Positions 19,287 through 29,286 of a stretch of DNA of 64,000 nucleotides are shown here, piece after piece. Numbering within the stretch: position 1 is the stretch's first letter; the number at the start of each line of letters is the position of its first letter. The notes beneath the pieces are model-generated. The model saw only the letters and a list, made by a program, of their open reading frames with translations, made no database searches and was not told the DNA's origin. Origin of the DNA: Kangiella spongicola (GTDB lineage: Bacteria; Pseudomonadota; Gammaproteobacteria; Enterobacterales; Kangiellaceae); assembly GCF_003194565.2 (NCBI RefSeq), contig NZ_QICH01000001.1, positions 1 to 64,000 of the forward strand, written 5' to 3'. Position numbers and translations under genes: made by a program.

Positions 19287-19820
19287 TTACTTCTTTTTGT
19301 TGGGGGCAATCACCATCGTCATTTGACGACCTTCCATTGATGGACGTTGCTCAACCGAACCGTATTCTTCCAGGTCTTTTTCGACACGCTTCAATAACTC
19401 CATTCCGAGTTCTTGGTGCGCCATCTCACGACCACGGAAGCGGACAGTGATCTTCGTCTTGTCCCCATCTTCCAAGAAACGTATAAGGTTGCGTAGTTTT
19501 ACCTTATAGTCCCCTATATCCGTCCCTGGGCGAAACTTAATTTCTTTGACCTGGGTAACTTTTTGTTTCTTTTTAGCAGCAGCTTTCGCTTTTTTCTGCT
19601 CAAACAAATATTTACCAAAGTCCATAATCTTACAGACTGGAGGATTCGCATCTGGCGATACTTCCACTAAGTCCAACTTAGCTTCTTGAGCTTGCTCTAA
19701 GGCATCTCTTGTATCTACCACGCCGACGTTCTCACCGTCAGCTCGAATTAAGCGAACTTCCTTCGCTCGTATATTCTCGTTTATGCGCTGTCTATCGTCG
19801 CGCTTTTGACCTTTTTTAAT
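19287..19820 (-). CDS. infC: Translation initiation factor IF-3, AUU start
   Basis: Starting at the ATT at 19820 gives 177 residues (E. coli IF-3 has 180) and restores the conserved N-terminal part [16 protein letters not shown]. An ATG or GTG start would truncate this domain: the GTG at 19721 loses 33 residues. A GAGG Shine-Dalgarno lies about 9 nt upstream of the ATT. The C-terminal domain has [18 protein letters not shown] and [19 protein letters not shown]-3 discriminates initiator tRNA and start codons, and the rare AUU start is the known basis of its autoregulation in E. coli. The gene lies 36 bp after thrS. Confidence 0.95.
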   Translation of the reverse strand: MKKGQKRDDRQRINENIRAKEVRLIRADGENVGVVDTRDALEQAQEAKLDLVEVSPDANPPVCKIMDFGKYLFEQKKAKAAAKKKQKVTQVKEIKFRPGTDIGDYKVKLRNLIRFLEDGDKTKITVRFRGREMAHQELGMELLKRVEKDLEEYGSVEQRPSMEGRQMTMVIAPNKKK

Positions 19821-19856
19821 GTGTCTAATCCTCTAATTGGTTAAAATCAAGTCAAA

Positions 19857-21788
19857 TTATTCAGCCTCAGCTTCAGTTTTCCTTGCTCGCTTCGCTATTT
19901 CAGCATCAAGCAATTCTGCAAAGGCTTCAACAGTCATGGTTCCTAAGTCCTCACCCTCTCGTGTACGAACTGCGACCTGACCATTTTCAACTTCACGGTC
20001 TCCGACTACTAGTAAAAACGGAACACGTGCTAATGTCTGCTCGCGAATTTTAAAGCCGATCTTCTCATTTCTCAAGTCCGAATTGACTCTAAACCCTTTA
20101 TTTTTCAAATAACCGACTGTTTTTGTACAAAAATCGGCCTGTTTGTCCGTAATATTCATAATTACGGCCTGAGTTGGCGCTAACCACGCAGGGAACTTTC
20201 CAGCGTATTCTTCGATTAAAATACCGATAAAACGCTCTAATGAACCCAAAATTGCACGGTGTAACATCACAGGAACTTCACGTTCACCGCTTTCAGCAAC
20301 ATATTCTGCACCCAAGCGACCCGGCATCGAGAAGTCTACTTGAATGGTACCACATTGCCAATGACGCTCTAGGCAGTCCTTTAGTGTGAATTCAAGTTTA
20401 GGGCCGTAGAAGGCACCTTCTCCCGGCTGATACTCAAACTCGATATTGTTCGCTTTTAAAGCGTCAGCCAAAGCAGTCTCGGCTTTATCCCACACTTCAT
20501 CAGAGCCTACGCGTTGCTCTGGGCGTGTTGATAATTTAACAATAACGTCAGTAAATCCAAAGTCACGGTAAACGTCATAAAGCATTTCGATAAACATCGA
20601 TACTTCGTCTTGGATCTGATCTTCGGTACAGAAGATGTGCGCATCATCCTGCACAAAGTTACGCAAACGCATAATACCGTGTAAGGCGCCCGATGGTTCA
20701 TTACGGTGACATGAGCCAAACTCCGCCATGCGAAGTGGTAAATCACGGTAACTTTTCAGGCCGGCATTATAAATTTGTACGTGACACGGGCAGTTCATAG
20801 GCTTAATCGCATAATCGCGCTGTTCCGATTCTAGCGTGAACATATCATCGCCAAACTTATCCCAGTGACCCGATTTTTCCCACAAACTGCGATCAACAAT
20901 CTGTGGTGTTTTCACTTCTTCATAGTTATGTTCTTTCAAACGCTCACGAATATACTGCTCAAGCGTTTTATAAATCGTCCAGCCTTTGTCGTGCCAGAAA
21001 ATCATACCTGGCGCTTCTTCTTGTAGGTGGAATAGGTCCAGAGCCTTACCGATTTTACGGTGATCGCGCTTTTCTGCTTCTTCTAGACGTTTTAAATAAC
21101 CCTTTAGCTCTTTCTTACTAGCCCAAGCGGTTCCATAAACGCGTTGCAACATCTCATTGTTTGAATCACCACGCCAATAAGCGCCAGCCAACTTCATTAG
21201 CTTGAAATAGCGTAAAAAGCGCGTGTTTGGTACGTGTGGACCACGGCACATATCAACATATTCTTCATGATGATAAAGACCCATCGCCTTTTCATCGGGC
21301 ATATCTTCGACCAAGCGAATTTTGTAATCTTCACCACGCTCAGCAAATACTTTTAGGACTTCTTCGCGGGGAGTCATTTTTTTGATAACGTCATAATCTT
21401 TTTTCGCCAGTTCCGTCATTCGCTTTTCAAGCGCCTGCATATCTTCTGGCGTTAAAGATTTATCCAAAGAAATGTCGTAATAGAAACCGTTATCGATAAC
21501 AGGGCCAATCGCCATCTTCGCATCAGGGTATAGTTGCTTTAACGCGTGCCCTAACAAGTGTGCAAAAGAGTGGCGTATAATTTCAATACCTTCGTCGGTG
21601 GTCGGCGTGATGATCTCAATATTAGCGTCATGTTCGATAATATCGGTGGCATCCACCAACTTACCGTCAACTTTGCCAGCCACAGTGTTTTTAAAAAGAC
21701 CAGGTCCGATATCAGCCGCGATATCTAAAGTAGATACAGGTTGAGCAAACTCTCGCTTGCTACCGTCAGGTAAAGTAATTACAGGCAT
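19857..21788 (-). CDS. thrS: Threonyl-tRNA synthetase
   Basis: The 643-residue protein (E. coli 642) has an N-terminal TGS domain (1-61), the editing domain with [14 protein letters not shown], and a class II catalytic core. Zinc ligands are seen in [13 protein letters not shown], motif 2 in [20 protein letters not shown], and motif 3 in [22 protein letters not shown]-terminal anticodon-binding domain follows. It is the first gene of the translation operon. The 5' region (21789-21890) should hold its promoter. E. coli ThrRS autoregulates through a tRNA-like leader, but I could not identify an equivalent structure by eye. Confidence 0.97.
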   Translation of the reverse strand: MPVITLPDGSKREFAQPVSTLDIAADIGPGLFKNTVAGKVDGKLVDATDIIEHDANIEIITPTTDEGIEIIRHSFAHLLGHALKQLYPDAKMAIGPVIDNGFYYDISLDKSLTPEDMQALEKRMTELAKKDYDVIKKMTPREEVLKVFAERGEDYKIRLVEDMPDEKAMGLYHHEEYVDMCRGPHVPNTRFLRYFKLMKLAGAYWRGDSNNEMLQRVYGTAWASKKELKGYLKRLEEAEKRDHRKIGKALDLFHLQEEAPGMIFWHDKGWTIYKTLEQYIRERLKEHNYEEVKTPQIVDRSLWEKSGHWDKFGDDMFTLESEQRDYAIKPMNCPCHVQIYNAGLKSYRDLPLRMAEFGSCHRNEPSGALHGIMRLRNFVQDDAHIFCTEDQIQDEVSMFIEMLYDVYRDFGFTDVIVKLSTRPEQRVGSDEVWDKAETALADALKANNIEFEYQPGEGAFYGPKLEFTLKDCLERHWQCGTIQVDFSMPGRLGAEYVAESGEREVPVMLHRAILGSLERFIGILIEEYAGKFPAWLAPTQAVIMNITDKQADFCTKTVGYLKNKGFRVNSDLRNEKIGFKIREQTLARVPFLLVVGDREVENGQVAVRTREGEDLGTMTVEAFAELLDAEIAKRARKTEAEAE

Positions 21789-22041
21789 TGAAACTCTCTC
21801 TAATTAGAATATAAGCCCTACGAATGGCCTATTATTCAATGAATGATTAAATGAAGTCGTATTCTATCGCCAAAAGCCTCTAAACCCAATGCATCACAGG
21901 GTTTTTATCAAAAAACTCAGGCAAGTGGTCGATTATGGTGGAATTAGCAAAATATGCAAGGGTTTCGCGCCTAAAAAGCTTGATTTTGAAGGTGCTAGGT
22001 GTAACTTTAAGATTCTGCACAACTCTAAAAAGGAATCTGGC

Positions 22042-22464
22042 ATGGAAACAAAAACCTTAAACGCAAAATGTCTCTGTCAAAAGGTCAGTGTTATAGCAAC
22101 CGATGTTAAGGCGCACGTAGACTCCTGCCACTGCTCTATGTGCCGTAAATGGTCTGGCGGCCCGCTATTGGCTCTCGATTGTGGAACACAAGTAGAATTC
22201 GATGGCCAACAACACATTTCCACATTCAGCTCATCCGACTGGGCGGAGCGAGGCTTTTGTAATAATTGTGGTACGCATCTTTTCTACCGACTGAAAGAAG
22301 CCAATCAATACATCATGCCTGCCGGCTTATTTGATAATTTAGAGGACGCTGAATTCACCACCCAAATATTCATCGATGAAAAGCCTCGCTACTACGACTT
22401 CGCCAATCAAACCAAAATGATGACCGGCGAAGAAGTGTTTGCGGTTTTTAATGACGAAGCTTGA
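22042..22464 (+). CDS. GFA-family (CENP-V/GFA fold) zinc-binding protein
   Basis: Using the ATG at 22042 (AAAGGAA about 7 nt upstream) gives 140 residues. An upstream in-frame extension to 21889 is open but lacks family similarity. The domain has the expected cysteine motifs: KCLCQKVSV (C-x-C), SCHCSMCRKWSGG (C-x-C-x2-C) and FCNNCGTHLFYR (C-x2-C), which bind two zinc ions. The family is named after a glutathione-dependent formaldehyde-activating enzyme, but most members have unknown substrates. It is convergent with the gene at 22502. Confidence 0.85.
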   Translation: METKTLNAKCLCQKVSVIATDVKAHVDSCHCSMCRKWSGGPLLALDCGTQVEFDGQQHISTFSSSDWAERGFCNNCGTHLFYRLKEANQYIMPAGLFDNLEDAEFTTQIFIDEKPRYYDFANQTKMMTGEEVFAVFNDEA

Positions 22465-22501
22465 GCTGCATTCAAAACATGTCTCTTTAAGCTAATAAGC
22501 A

Positions 22502-23077
22502 TTAGTTCAACGTTTCAGAAGAGACATTTTGATTGTGTAGCATTTGAACTTGTGCAATTTTATTACCTACCTCTTCTTTTGAGAGAGCGCCCTGTTGCCC
22601 TAACCACTCAAATTTGCCAATTTCGGTCTCAAGATCATTTTCAGGATTAATATCAGCATACCAACTTCTAAGCTGATTTAGTCGACGCTCTTTTAGCTCA
22701 TTCACTAAATAACCATGTTTGTCATCCTGAATAATAAAGATACTTCCTTTTTCAGTCTTAAAAACGGTGTACTTAATTTTTGAATAAGTGGCGAAAAGAA
22801 CACATCCAAGTCCTATCCAAAACCAAAATGATCCTGCAAAAACGTTACCCGTGAAATATTTATAAATTGAACTACCTAGCCCAAGCACCATCCACAAGTA
22901 GCCCACATTTCGTAACCACTCATTTTCCTCAATTTGGATAGAGCTTTTCTTAGGTAGATCGGCATAATTAATATCGACATCGTCAGAACCAGACTTGTCT
23001 TTAAATGCAAAGTTGAAGTAGTTATCGTGCAAAGTAAAGGTATGCTTCACGCTTCCCTTCTTTTGTACTATTTCCAT
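22502..23077 (-). CDS. Hypothetical inner-membrane protein with two TM segments
   Basis: I do not recognise the 191-residue product. An N-terminal soluble part (1-60) is followed by two transmembrane helices at about 60-75 (YLWMVLGLGSSIYKYF) and 80-95 (GSFWFWIGLGCVLFAT). A PH-like or YcxB-like stretch (KIKYTVFKTEKGSIFIIQDD) follows, then an acidic C-terminal helix region. A good RBS (AAGGGG) precedes the ATG. The topology suggests a membrane-anchored protein with both ends cytoplasmic. Confidence 0.7.
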   Translation of the reverse strand: MEIVQKKGSVKHTFTLHDNYFNFAFKDKSGSDDVDINYADLPKKSSIQIEENEWLRNVGYLWMVLGLGSSIYKYFTGNVFAGSFWFWIGLGCVLFATYSKIKYTVFKTEKGSIFIIQDDKHGYLVNELKERRLNQLRSWYADINPENDLETEIGKFEWLGQQGALSKEEVGNKIAQVQMLHNQNVSSETLN

Positions 23078-23200
23078 GAAATTTCCCCTTAGTTTTATTT
23101 TCCAATAAGAGATTTTGAAGTATTATTTAAATCGAATCAACTTTCTACACGACTGATTAGCTACCTTGGATACTTTGCGCGTCTTTCCTTAGCTTCTTAG

Positions 23201-23386
23201 TTAGCGATCTGTGCTAATCTCAACCTTAACCTCTCTATCCATAATAAAAACAACGAATTCAATCGGGCGACAGCAGACCTGACAGTCTTCAATGTACTCC
23301 TGATGTGGCACTGAGCCATCGATCAATACAGTGATGTTTTCCCCACAATAAGGGCAGGAAATGTCTTTTTCGATGAGCTGATTCAT
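23201..23386 (-). CDS. CPXCG-motif cysteine-rich small protein
   Basis: The 61-residue protein contains ISCPYCGENITVLIDGS and EDCQVCCRPIEFVV, two C-x2-C knuckles of the CPXCG family, probably binding one zinc. The ATG has a GGGGG RBS about 7 nt upstream. Its function is not known. Confidence 0.85.
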   Translation of the reverse strand: MNQLIEKDISCPYCGENITVLIDGSVPHQEYIEDCQVCCRPIEFVVFIMDREVKVEISTDR

Positions 23387-23601
23387 TTTGTCGCCCCCAA
23401 GCTTTTAAATGTTTGTGTCATGCTTCACCTAGATGTTTCCTTTGTATCATAAGTAGTAAACCAATCCTAACTCACCGTTATTCACAAACTTTATCACAAC
23501 TAGGGCGCTCCCCTCCCAATTTTTGTGGAACTAGTCAAAACCAAATTATTCGGTTAAGTTATTCATTACTTTATAATTATAACAGTAGCAAAGGTGGTTA
23601 G

Positions 23602-26463
23602 TTGAACCCAAGCAATCGCAAAAATCAGTTTTTAACTCTACAGCCTATTCCTTTGGTGGAATATTTCGGTCGTGCCGAAAACTTTCCAACCAATCAGCTA
23701 CACCACATAACCATCACCAATAATATAATTTTTATATCCTCACCCAATGGATTGATTATTTTCTATGGCGAGAACTTCAGGGTTCTTGACCGCTCGTCTG
23801 GGCTTTTGACGCATGGTTTACGAAGCACTTCGCGCTCTAGTTATGGTGGCTTGGTTGCCTCCGACAAAGGTGTTAATCATATTACCCCCGAAGGAAAAGA
23901 AATTTTCACCATTGACACCACAGAGCTTGGCTTTGGCTGGTGTCAAAAAGCTGTCGAGTTTAAAAAAGAGCTTTACTTATTAGCTACCGCTAAAGGTCTA
24001 CTGCACTACTCCTTCTTAGATAATGAACTAAAACTCGAACAACAATTTTTAAATGGCGAGGTTATCAACCACGTCATTAGCAATCACTCTGGTGACTGCC
24101 TAATACACAGCAATGCCTCTGGCTTGTGGTTATTTTCTAATGGCAATCTTACTCCTTACCTCACTAGCGCGACGTTAGATGAAGAAGGCATCATCAAGCT
24201 AGGTAGAAGCTTGTTAAGCTCATGGGTGCTTCTGAAAACGAAGGTTCTTTTGCTTGACGAAGACTTTAACTTAACCAATGTGATAGAGCTTCCCTCTGAA
24301 CTACATTCTCCAGTTACAGCCTGTATTTTTGAAAATGCTTTTTATCTTGCAACTTCGAATCGCCTAGTGAAAATCACTCTTAAGGACAACGCTGTCAGCA
24401 ACATTGAAACGGTGCTTGATAACGTCGCAATTAACGATCTAAAGCTTGATAACGATGGAAACTTGTGGCTTGCCAGTGAGCGCAAGGGGTTGATAAAGAT
24501 TAGTGGATTACGAGAACACCTCAGCATACTGTCACATAATCAATCGAACTCCGTATTATCGCTTAGAGTCGATGAAGAAAATCCGGACACTTGCATTGTT
24601 GGAGGCTCCGAGCAGAGCTATCTTTTCGATATTAATACCCAATCGATAGTCGCAACAATACCTGAACTAAAGTCTCACCCAGCATGGGATATACAAAAGC
24701 ATAAAGGCGACTTATGGTGCGCCACGCAACACGGGCTCATGAGAATTTCCGCCAATAGCTTCCAAACATTACACTATAAAACAACGGGCCCCTGTCGTTG
24801 TCTTCAGTTTAGCAATGATAACACCTTATTAGGCTCTATATCAGGCCTTTATTGGTTTGATAGTGACGCTGAAACTATCAAACCAATCCTTGACCAAAAA
24901 CAGCGGCCACTCGGATACGTTTATACCATCTATAAAGTTACATCGAATCACTACTTAATAGGCACTCTCGGCAGAGGCTTATGGTCACTAGAAACTACGA
25001 GCGCCAAATCTCCATCTTTTAAGTTGAATCAAATCTCTCTCAGCGAGAGAGTCGCTAATGTTTATGGCATTGATATTAATAAACAAGGTCAGATCGCCAT
25101 CACGGCTGATAGCTTTGTCTTTGTGGTGGATAGCAGTCATCAACCCATTGCTACGATTGAAGGTGAAAACTCTGTCGCCGGCTGGGCTTGTGTCTGGTAT
25201 AGCGATAAGGAGTTAATTATTGGTGCTTCAGATGGCTTGAAAATTTATAATATTGATAAGCAAGAGCTCTCTTTTCGCTTAGATAACTTCCCAAGCGAAA
25301 CATACTGGGAGTTCACCACTAGCCGCAGTTTACTCAAAGTATCCTCAGACAAGTTACTTTGTGGGCTTAATGATTTTATCGCATCGGTAGACTATTCAGA
25401 CTTAAAAGCCCGCGTAGTAGCGCCAATCCCAAACGTATTCACTATATCTAGTTCGACCTCATATAAGCACGATAACAATATATTGGAATTAAAGACTGGG
25501 CGTTGGGAGTTGCGGATTTGGTTAGCAAGCTTTTGGTATTGGGCTAAGGACTCTTGTCATTATCAGTACCGTTTATTAGGTTTAACCGAAGACTTCTTGC
25601 CCGTTAGTGGCAATTTAATTCACTTTAACTCCTTACCGCCCGGCAATTACATCTTGGAAGTTAAAGTTAGCAACAACTTTGATAATAATAATAGAGTTTA
25701 CCAATTACTATTAATCAATGTTTCTAGCCAAGGGATCTTCTCAACTATTTACAATAAGCTTTACAGCTTATGGGTTAACAAATACCGAAATAACTTCCGC
25801 TCAAGAGAGTTTATTAAATTACATAGCCGTTATTTAGAGCTCGAAGCCGAAGTCGAAGAGCGCACCGACAAGATTCACCAACGTGGAAAAGAGCTCGAAG
25901 AAAAGAACAAACAGTTGAAGAAGCTTTCTGGGCTAGATGCACTAACCCAGATAGCGAATAGAAGCCGTTTCGATGAAGTTTTTGAAAAAGAAGTTTATCG
26001 CGCCCTTAGAAATCAAGACAATGTAGCCTTGATAATGCTCGATATAGATCATTTTAAAGCTTATAACGATACCTACGGTCACCTCGAAGGCGATTACTGT
26101 ATTAAAAAAGTAGCTAACTGCATTAAAGAAAGTTTTGCTCGTAAAACGGATTTAGTTGCACGCTACGGTGGAGAAGAGTTTGCAGTATTGGCGCCTGGCT
26201 GTAACCAAAAAGAAATCATGATGGCTGCTGAAAGAGTTAATCAAGCCATTGTGGACTTGCAGCTACCGCACAAAAGCTCTGAAACAAGCAATGTTGTCAC
26301 CGTTAGTGTGGGCGCAACCAGTGTTTTTATCGATGAAAGTTACTTATCTTTGAATATCGAGGATATTATCAAGGCTATAATAAAAAACGCCGACGAAGCT
26401 CTGTACCATTCCAAAAACAAGGGTCGAAATCAAGCGTCTTATCAAGCAGCTGACTTAAACTAA
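23602..26463 (+). CDS. Beta-propeller sensor diguanylate cyclase (GGDEF)
   Basis: The 953-residue protein starts at a TTG directly after an in-frame stop, with AAAGG upstream. Residues about 40-620 form repeated propeller blades, for example LKLDNDGNLWLASERKGLIK. A Y_Y_Y-like domain follows at about 630-715 (YQYRLLGLTEDFLP), then a coiled coil (LELEAEVEERTDKIHQRGKE). The C-terminal GGDEF domain (about 775-945) has an active site of the GGEEF type and an inhibitory I-site RKTD five residues before it, so it should be an active, feedback-inhibited c-di-GMP synthase. No clear TM helix or signal peptide is visible, unlike many propeller-type sensors. Its stop overlaps the convergent DUF2474 gene by 4 bp. 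Confidence 0.9.
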   Translation: MNPSNRKNQFLTLQPIPLVEYFGRAENFPTNQLHHITITNNIIFISSPNGLIIFYGENFRVLDRSSGLLTHGLRSTSRSSYGGLVASDKGVNHITPEGKEIFTIDTTELGFGWCQKAVEFKKELYLLATAKGLLHYSFLDNELKLEQQFLNGEVINHVISNHSGDCLIHSNASGLWLFSNGNLTPYLTSATLDEEGIIKLGRSLLSSWVLLKTKVLLLDEDFNLTNVIELPSELHSPVTACIFENAFYLATSNRLVKITLKDNAVSNIETVLDNVAINDLKLDNDGNLWLASERKGLIKISGLREHLSILSHNQSNSVLSLRVDEENPDTCIVGGSEQSYLFDINTQSIVATIPELKSHPAWDIQKHKGDLWCATQHGLMRISANSFQTLHYKTTGPCRCLQFSNDNTLLGSISGLYWFDSDAETIKPILDQKQRPLGYVYTIYKVTSNHYLIGTLGRGLWSLETTSAKSPSFKLNQISLSERVANVYGIDINKQGQIAITADSFVFVVDSSHQPIATIEGENSVAGWACVWYSDKELIIGASDGLKIYNIDKQELSFRLDNFPSETYWEFTTSRSLLKVSSDKLLCGLNDFIASVDYSDLKARVVAPIPNVFTISSSTSYKHDNNILELKTGRWELRIWLASFWYWAKDSCHYQYRLLGLTEDFLPVSGNLIHFNSLPPGNYILEVKVSNNFDNNNRVYQLLLINVSSQGIFSTIYNKLYSLWVNKYRNNFRSREFIKLHSRYLELEAEVEERTDKIHQRGKELEEKNKQLKKLSGLDALTQIANRSRFDEVFEKEVYRALRNQDNVALIMLDIDHFKAYNDTYGHLEGDYCIKKVANCIKESFARKTDLVARYGGEEFAVLAPGCNQKEIMMAAERVNQAIVDLQLPHKSSETSNVVTVSVGATSVFIDESYLSLNIEDIIKAIIKNADEALYHSKNKGRNQASYQAADLN

Positions 26464-26591
26464 CCTAAGACTGATTTGACGATCAACCCAATTATGCTGA
26501 TCGTCAAAACTCCTGCTAACCATAAGCCGACAAACCACAAAGCCTTTTGCCAACCGGGCTTGTCGTCTGCTTTAGATGATTTTTTGTCCAT
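26460..26591 (-). CDS. Small DUF2474 protein of the cytochrome bd oxidase (43 residues)
   Basis: The gene is too short for most ORF finders. It starts at the ATG that overlaps the cydB stop (TAATG) and encodes 43 residues with a single TM helix. The soluble start is MDKKSSKADDKPGWQKALWF and the helix lies around VGLWLAGVLTISIIGLIV. DUF2474 proteins typically follow CIO-type cydB genes and play the part of CydX, a small subunit that stabilises the oxidase. The 3' end overlaps the convergent cyclase gene by 4 bp. Confidence 0.85.
   Translation of the reverse strand: MDKKSSKADDKPGWQKALWFVGLWLAGVLTISIIGLIVKSVLG
26475..26508. terminator. 11-bp inverted repeat at the convergent cyclase/DUF2474 ends
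   Basis: TTTGACGATCA (26475-26485) and TGATCGTCAAA (26498-26508) form a perfect 11-bp stem with a 12-nt loop just after the cyclase stop. It lies inside the DUF2474 coding region on the other strand. No U tract follows. It may be the 3' end structure of the cyclase mRNA. Confidence 0.5.
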
Positions 26592-27592
26592 TAATGATAC
26601 GCCTCACCTTCTTTTACCTTGCCTCTAAACACCCAGTAGGCATAGGTGGTGTAAGCCAGAATAATCGGCAACAAGAATGCGGCGCCGACTAATAAAAACT
26701 TTAAGCTAGAGTCTGGAGCTGCGGCTTGCCACAAGCTAATCGACGGTGGAACTAGATTTGGGAAAAAGCTAACCGCTAACCCGATATAGCTGAGCAAGAA
26801 TAGCGAAATGGATAATAAGAAAGGGCTAACCTCACGCTTTTTCTTTAACGTCAAGAATAAGCTCACACCCACAATAAGCACCAGAATTGGAATGACTGAC
26901 AAATAATAAATATTCGGCGTATCAAACCAACGGTGTAAGTATTGCTGCTCGATGAAAACCATCCATAGGCTGATCAGTCCGATAAATCCGAAGGTGGCTA
27001 CTCCTGCAATTTTAGCGATGCTCAATGATTGCTTTTGCAGGCTGCCAGTGGTTTTCATGTTGAGCCATGTGGCGCCTAATAAAACATAACCCACCGCAAG
27101 CGCGATCCCTGTAGTAAGACTGAAAGGCGTTAACCAGTCCCACCAGCCACCGGCATAGTCTCGGCCATCGACCGCGATACCTTGTACCAAGGCGCCTAGC
27201 GCAATGCCTTGACATAGGGCGGCGACTAACGAACCGATAGCAAAGCCTTTATCCCAAAGGTGTTGTGACTTCGTAGCACGCCAATGGAACTCAAAAGCGA
27301 CGCCACGAAAGATAAGCCCTAATAGCATCAGAATTATAGGCATATAGAGCGCCGGCAAAATAATGGAGTAAGCTAATGGAAAGACAGCAAACAGCCCACC
27401 ACCACCAAGTACGAGCCAGGTTTCATTACCGTCCCAAATAGGCGCGATAGTATTCATTGCGGTTTCGCGATCTTCTTTCTCTTTGATAAAGGGTGACATA
27501 ATGCCAATCCCCAAATCGAAACCATCGAGGATAATGTAAGCAAGTACAGCGAAAGCAATCAAGCCAGCCCAAATCAATGCATAATCAACCAT
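26591..27592 (-). CDS. cydB: Cytochrome bd-type quinol oxidase subunit II
   Basis: The 333-residue protein has the CydB start (LIWAGLIAFAVLAYIILDGF, DLGIGI), the NTIAPIWDGNETWLVLGGGG motif and nine or so TM helices. The length is in the short range typical of cyanide-insensitive (CioB) forms. With CydA it forms the quinol-oxidising, O2-reducing terminal oxidase of the inner membrane. It starts 2 bp after cydA and its stop overlaps the DUF2474 start. Confidence 0.95.
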   Translation of the reverse strand: MVDYALIWAGLIAFAVLAYIILDGFDLGIGIMSPFIKEKEDRETAMNTIAPIWDGNETWLVLGGGGLFAVFPLAYSIILPALYMPIILMLLGLIFRGVAFEFHWRATKSQHLWDKGFAIGSLVAALCQGIALGALVQGIAVDGRDYAGGWWDWLTPFSLTTGIALAVGYVLLGATWLNMKTTGSLQKQSLSIAKIAGVATFGFIGLISLWMVFIEQQYLHRWFDTPNIYYLSVIPILVLIVGVSLFLTLKKKREVSPFLLSISLFLLSYIGLAVSFFPNLVPPSISLWQAAAPDSSLKFLLVGAAFLLPIILAYTTYAYWVFRGKVKEGEAYH

Positions 27593-27594
27593 GA

Positions 27595-29031
27595 TTACTC
27601 TCCCCCTTCTTTATTTAACGCTTCTTTATTCGACTCGTGTGGCAAACGGTTTGAAAGCGTTACCGAAGACTTCACCTTACTTTCTTCATCCGCTAACTTG
27701 CCTCGCTCGCCTGGGCGCACCTTCATTAAACGCAAGGTATAGACGATACCCGTACCAAACACCAGGAAGTAAACAATGATAAATAGCACCAATGAAGTCG
27801 CCACTGCCGGCGCATCAAGTGGTGAATGTGAATCGTAGGTTCGAAGCAAGCCATACACCGTGTAAGGCTGGCGCCCCACTTCGGTCACAATCCAGCCCGC
27901 GATAGTGGCGACGATTCCCGAAGGGGCAAACCAAACAGCGATTTTGTGGATAAAGCGATTATCGTAAAGCCTTCCGCGCCAACGCAAAAAGAGGCTGAAT
28001 AAACCAATAGCAATCATGCCCATTCCAATCGCAACCATCACGCGGAAACTATAAAACACCCACTTAGTATTTGGCCTATCTTCCTTAGCAAACTGATCTA
28101 AGCCAACCAATTCGCCATCGAAGTCATGAGTCAAAATATAACTCGCCATTTTAGGAATCCCAATCGCATAATCAACGCGCTCTTCCTCATCGTTGGGTAC
28201 GCCAAACAGTAACAACGGCGCCCCTTTTTGAGTTTGGTAATTACCTTCCATAGCAGCCACTTTTGCCGGCTGATGCTCTAATGTATTTAAACCATGGAAG
28301 TCACCAATAATAAGCTGAATTGGCGCCACGATAGCTGCCATCCACATGGCCATCGAGAACATCAAGCGCGCAGTTTCGTTTTTAGTCTTTTCTTTGCGCT
28401 CTTTCAATAAATGCCACGCTGAAACACCACCAACAAGGAAAGCGGTACTAAGGAAAGCCGCAGTTACCATGTGAGCAAGGCGGTACGGGAATGATGGATT
28501 AAAGATGACTTCAAACCAGTCATCAGCCACAAACTGTCCAACCTCGTTATAGCTATAACCTGTAGGCGTTTGCATCCAGCTGTTCGCGCTTAATATCCAA
28601 AAGGCCGACATCAAAGTGCCGAGAGCCACCATTAAGGTTGCGAAAAAGTGGAGTTTTTTTCCGACTTTATTCATGCCGAACAGCATTACGCCTAAAAAGC
28701 CAGCTTCGAGGAAGAATGCAGAGAGGACTTCATAGCCCATTAAAGGACCTAAAATGGGACCGGTTTTATCTGAAAACACACTCCAGTTAGTGCCTATCTG
28801 GTAACTCATCACCACGCCCGAAACGACGCCCATTCCGAATATGATGGAAAATATTTTCAACCAATATTTAAAGGCACTCAGATAGATTTTTTTATTCGTT
28901 TTAAGCCAGAGACCTTCTAATACTGCAAGGTAGGCAGCGAGGCCAATGGACAGGCCGGGAAAGACAATATGAAATGCAATAGTGAATGCAAACTGTATCC
29001 TTGCCAGTAGCACAGGATCGAGAAATTCCAT
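27595..29031 (-). CDS. cydA: Cytochrome bd-type quinol oxidase subunit I, CIO type
   Basis: The ATG at 29031 (AGGAG 7 nt upstream) gives 478 residues. Expected haem ligands lie in FTIAFHIVFPGLSIG and FPYRLAHMVTAAFL. The quinol-binding Q loop is short (TLEHQPAKVAAMEGNY), and GRQPYTVYGLLRT is conserved. A short Q loop is the mark of the CioA or bd-II-like group. The enzyme couples quinol oxidation to O2 reduction with high affinity and resists cyanide and nitric oxide. The upstream region (29035-29230) holds the promoter. I saw no clear FNR box. Confidence 0.95.
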   Translation of the reverse strand: MEFLDPVLLARIQFAFTIAFHIVFPGLSIGLAAYLAVLEGLWLKTNKKIYLSAFKYWLKIFSIIFGMGVVSGVVMSYQIGTNWSVFSDKTGPILGPLMGYEVLSAFFLEAGFLGVMLFGMNKVGKKLHFFATLMVALGTLMSAFWILSANSWMQTPTGYSYNEVGQFVADDWFEVIFNPSFPYRLAHMVTAAFLSTAFLVGGVSAWHLLKERKEKTKNETARLMFSMAMWMAAIVAPIQLIIGDFHGLNTLEHQPAKVAAMEGNYQTQKGAPLLLFGVPNDEEERVDYAIGIPKMASYILTHDFDGELVGLDQFAKEDRPNTKWVFYSFRVMVAIGMGMIAIGLFSLFLRWRGRLYDNRFIHKIAVWFAPSGIVATIAGWIVTEVGRQPYTVYGLLRTYDSHSPLDAPAVATSLVLFIIVYFLVFGTGIVYTLRLMKVRPGERGKLADEESKVKSSVTLSNRLPHESNKEALNKEGGE

Positions 29032-29231
29032 CAACCATCTCCTTTAAAATCAGTCACTCTACGTCAAGCTAAACCATATTTGGTTTAATAGAAGTAGTAA
29101 ATTGAGCTCATATCAAGCCCACCCAAAGGTGTTACTTAATACTACTCCGACCAAGTGTTTTATCAAGAGGGATTTGCAGGATATTTAGTATGGAAAGGGC
29201 AGAAATGGATAAGTTATTTTTATCAAAAAGA

Positions 29232-29259
29232 CGAGGTTACTGGGTAATTGGTAACCTCG
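29232..29259 (-). terminator. Terminator of the 29287 membrane-protein gene
   Basis: CGAGGTTAC and GTAACCTCG form a perfect 9-bp stem with a 10-nt loop. On the minus strand it is followed by TCTTTTTG. It lies 27 bp after the stop of the gene at 29287-29700. Confidence 0.8.
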
Positions 29260-29286
29260 GCCTAGTGTTTAAATACGCTTAAAGAA

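Noticed and set aside
20507-20746. Minus ORF inside thrS and similar ORFs within pheT, vgrG and the flotillin gene
   Set aside because: They lie in other frames of strongly supported genes and carry no recognisable domain.
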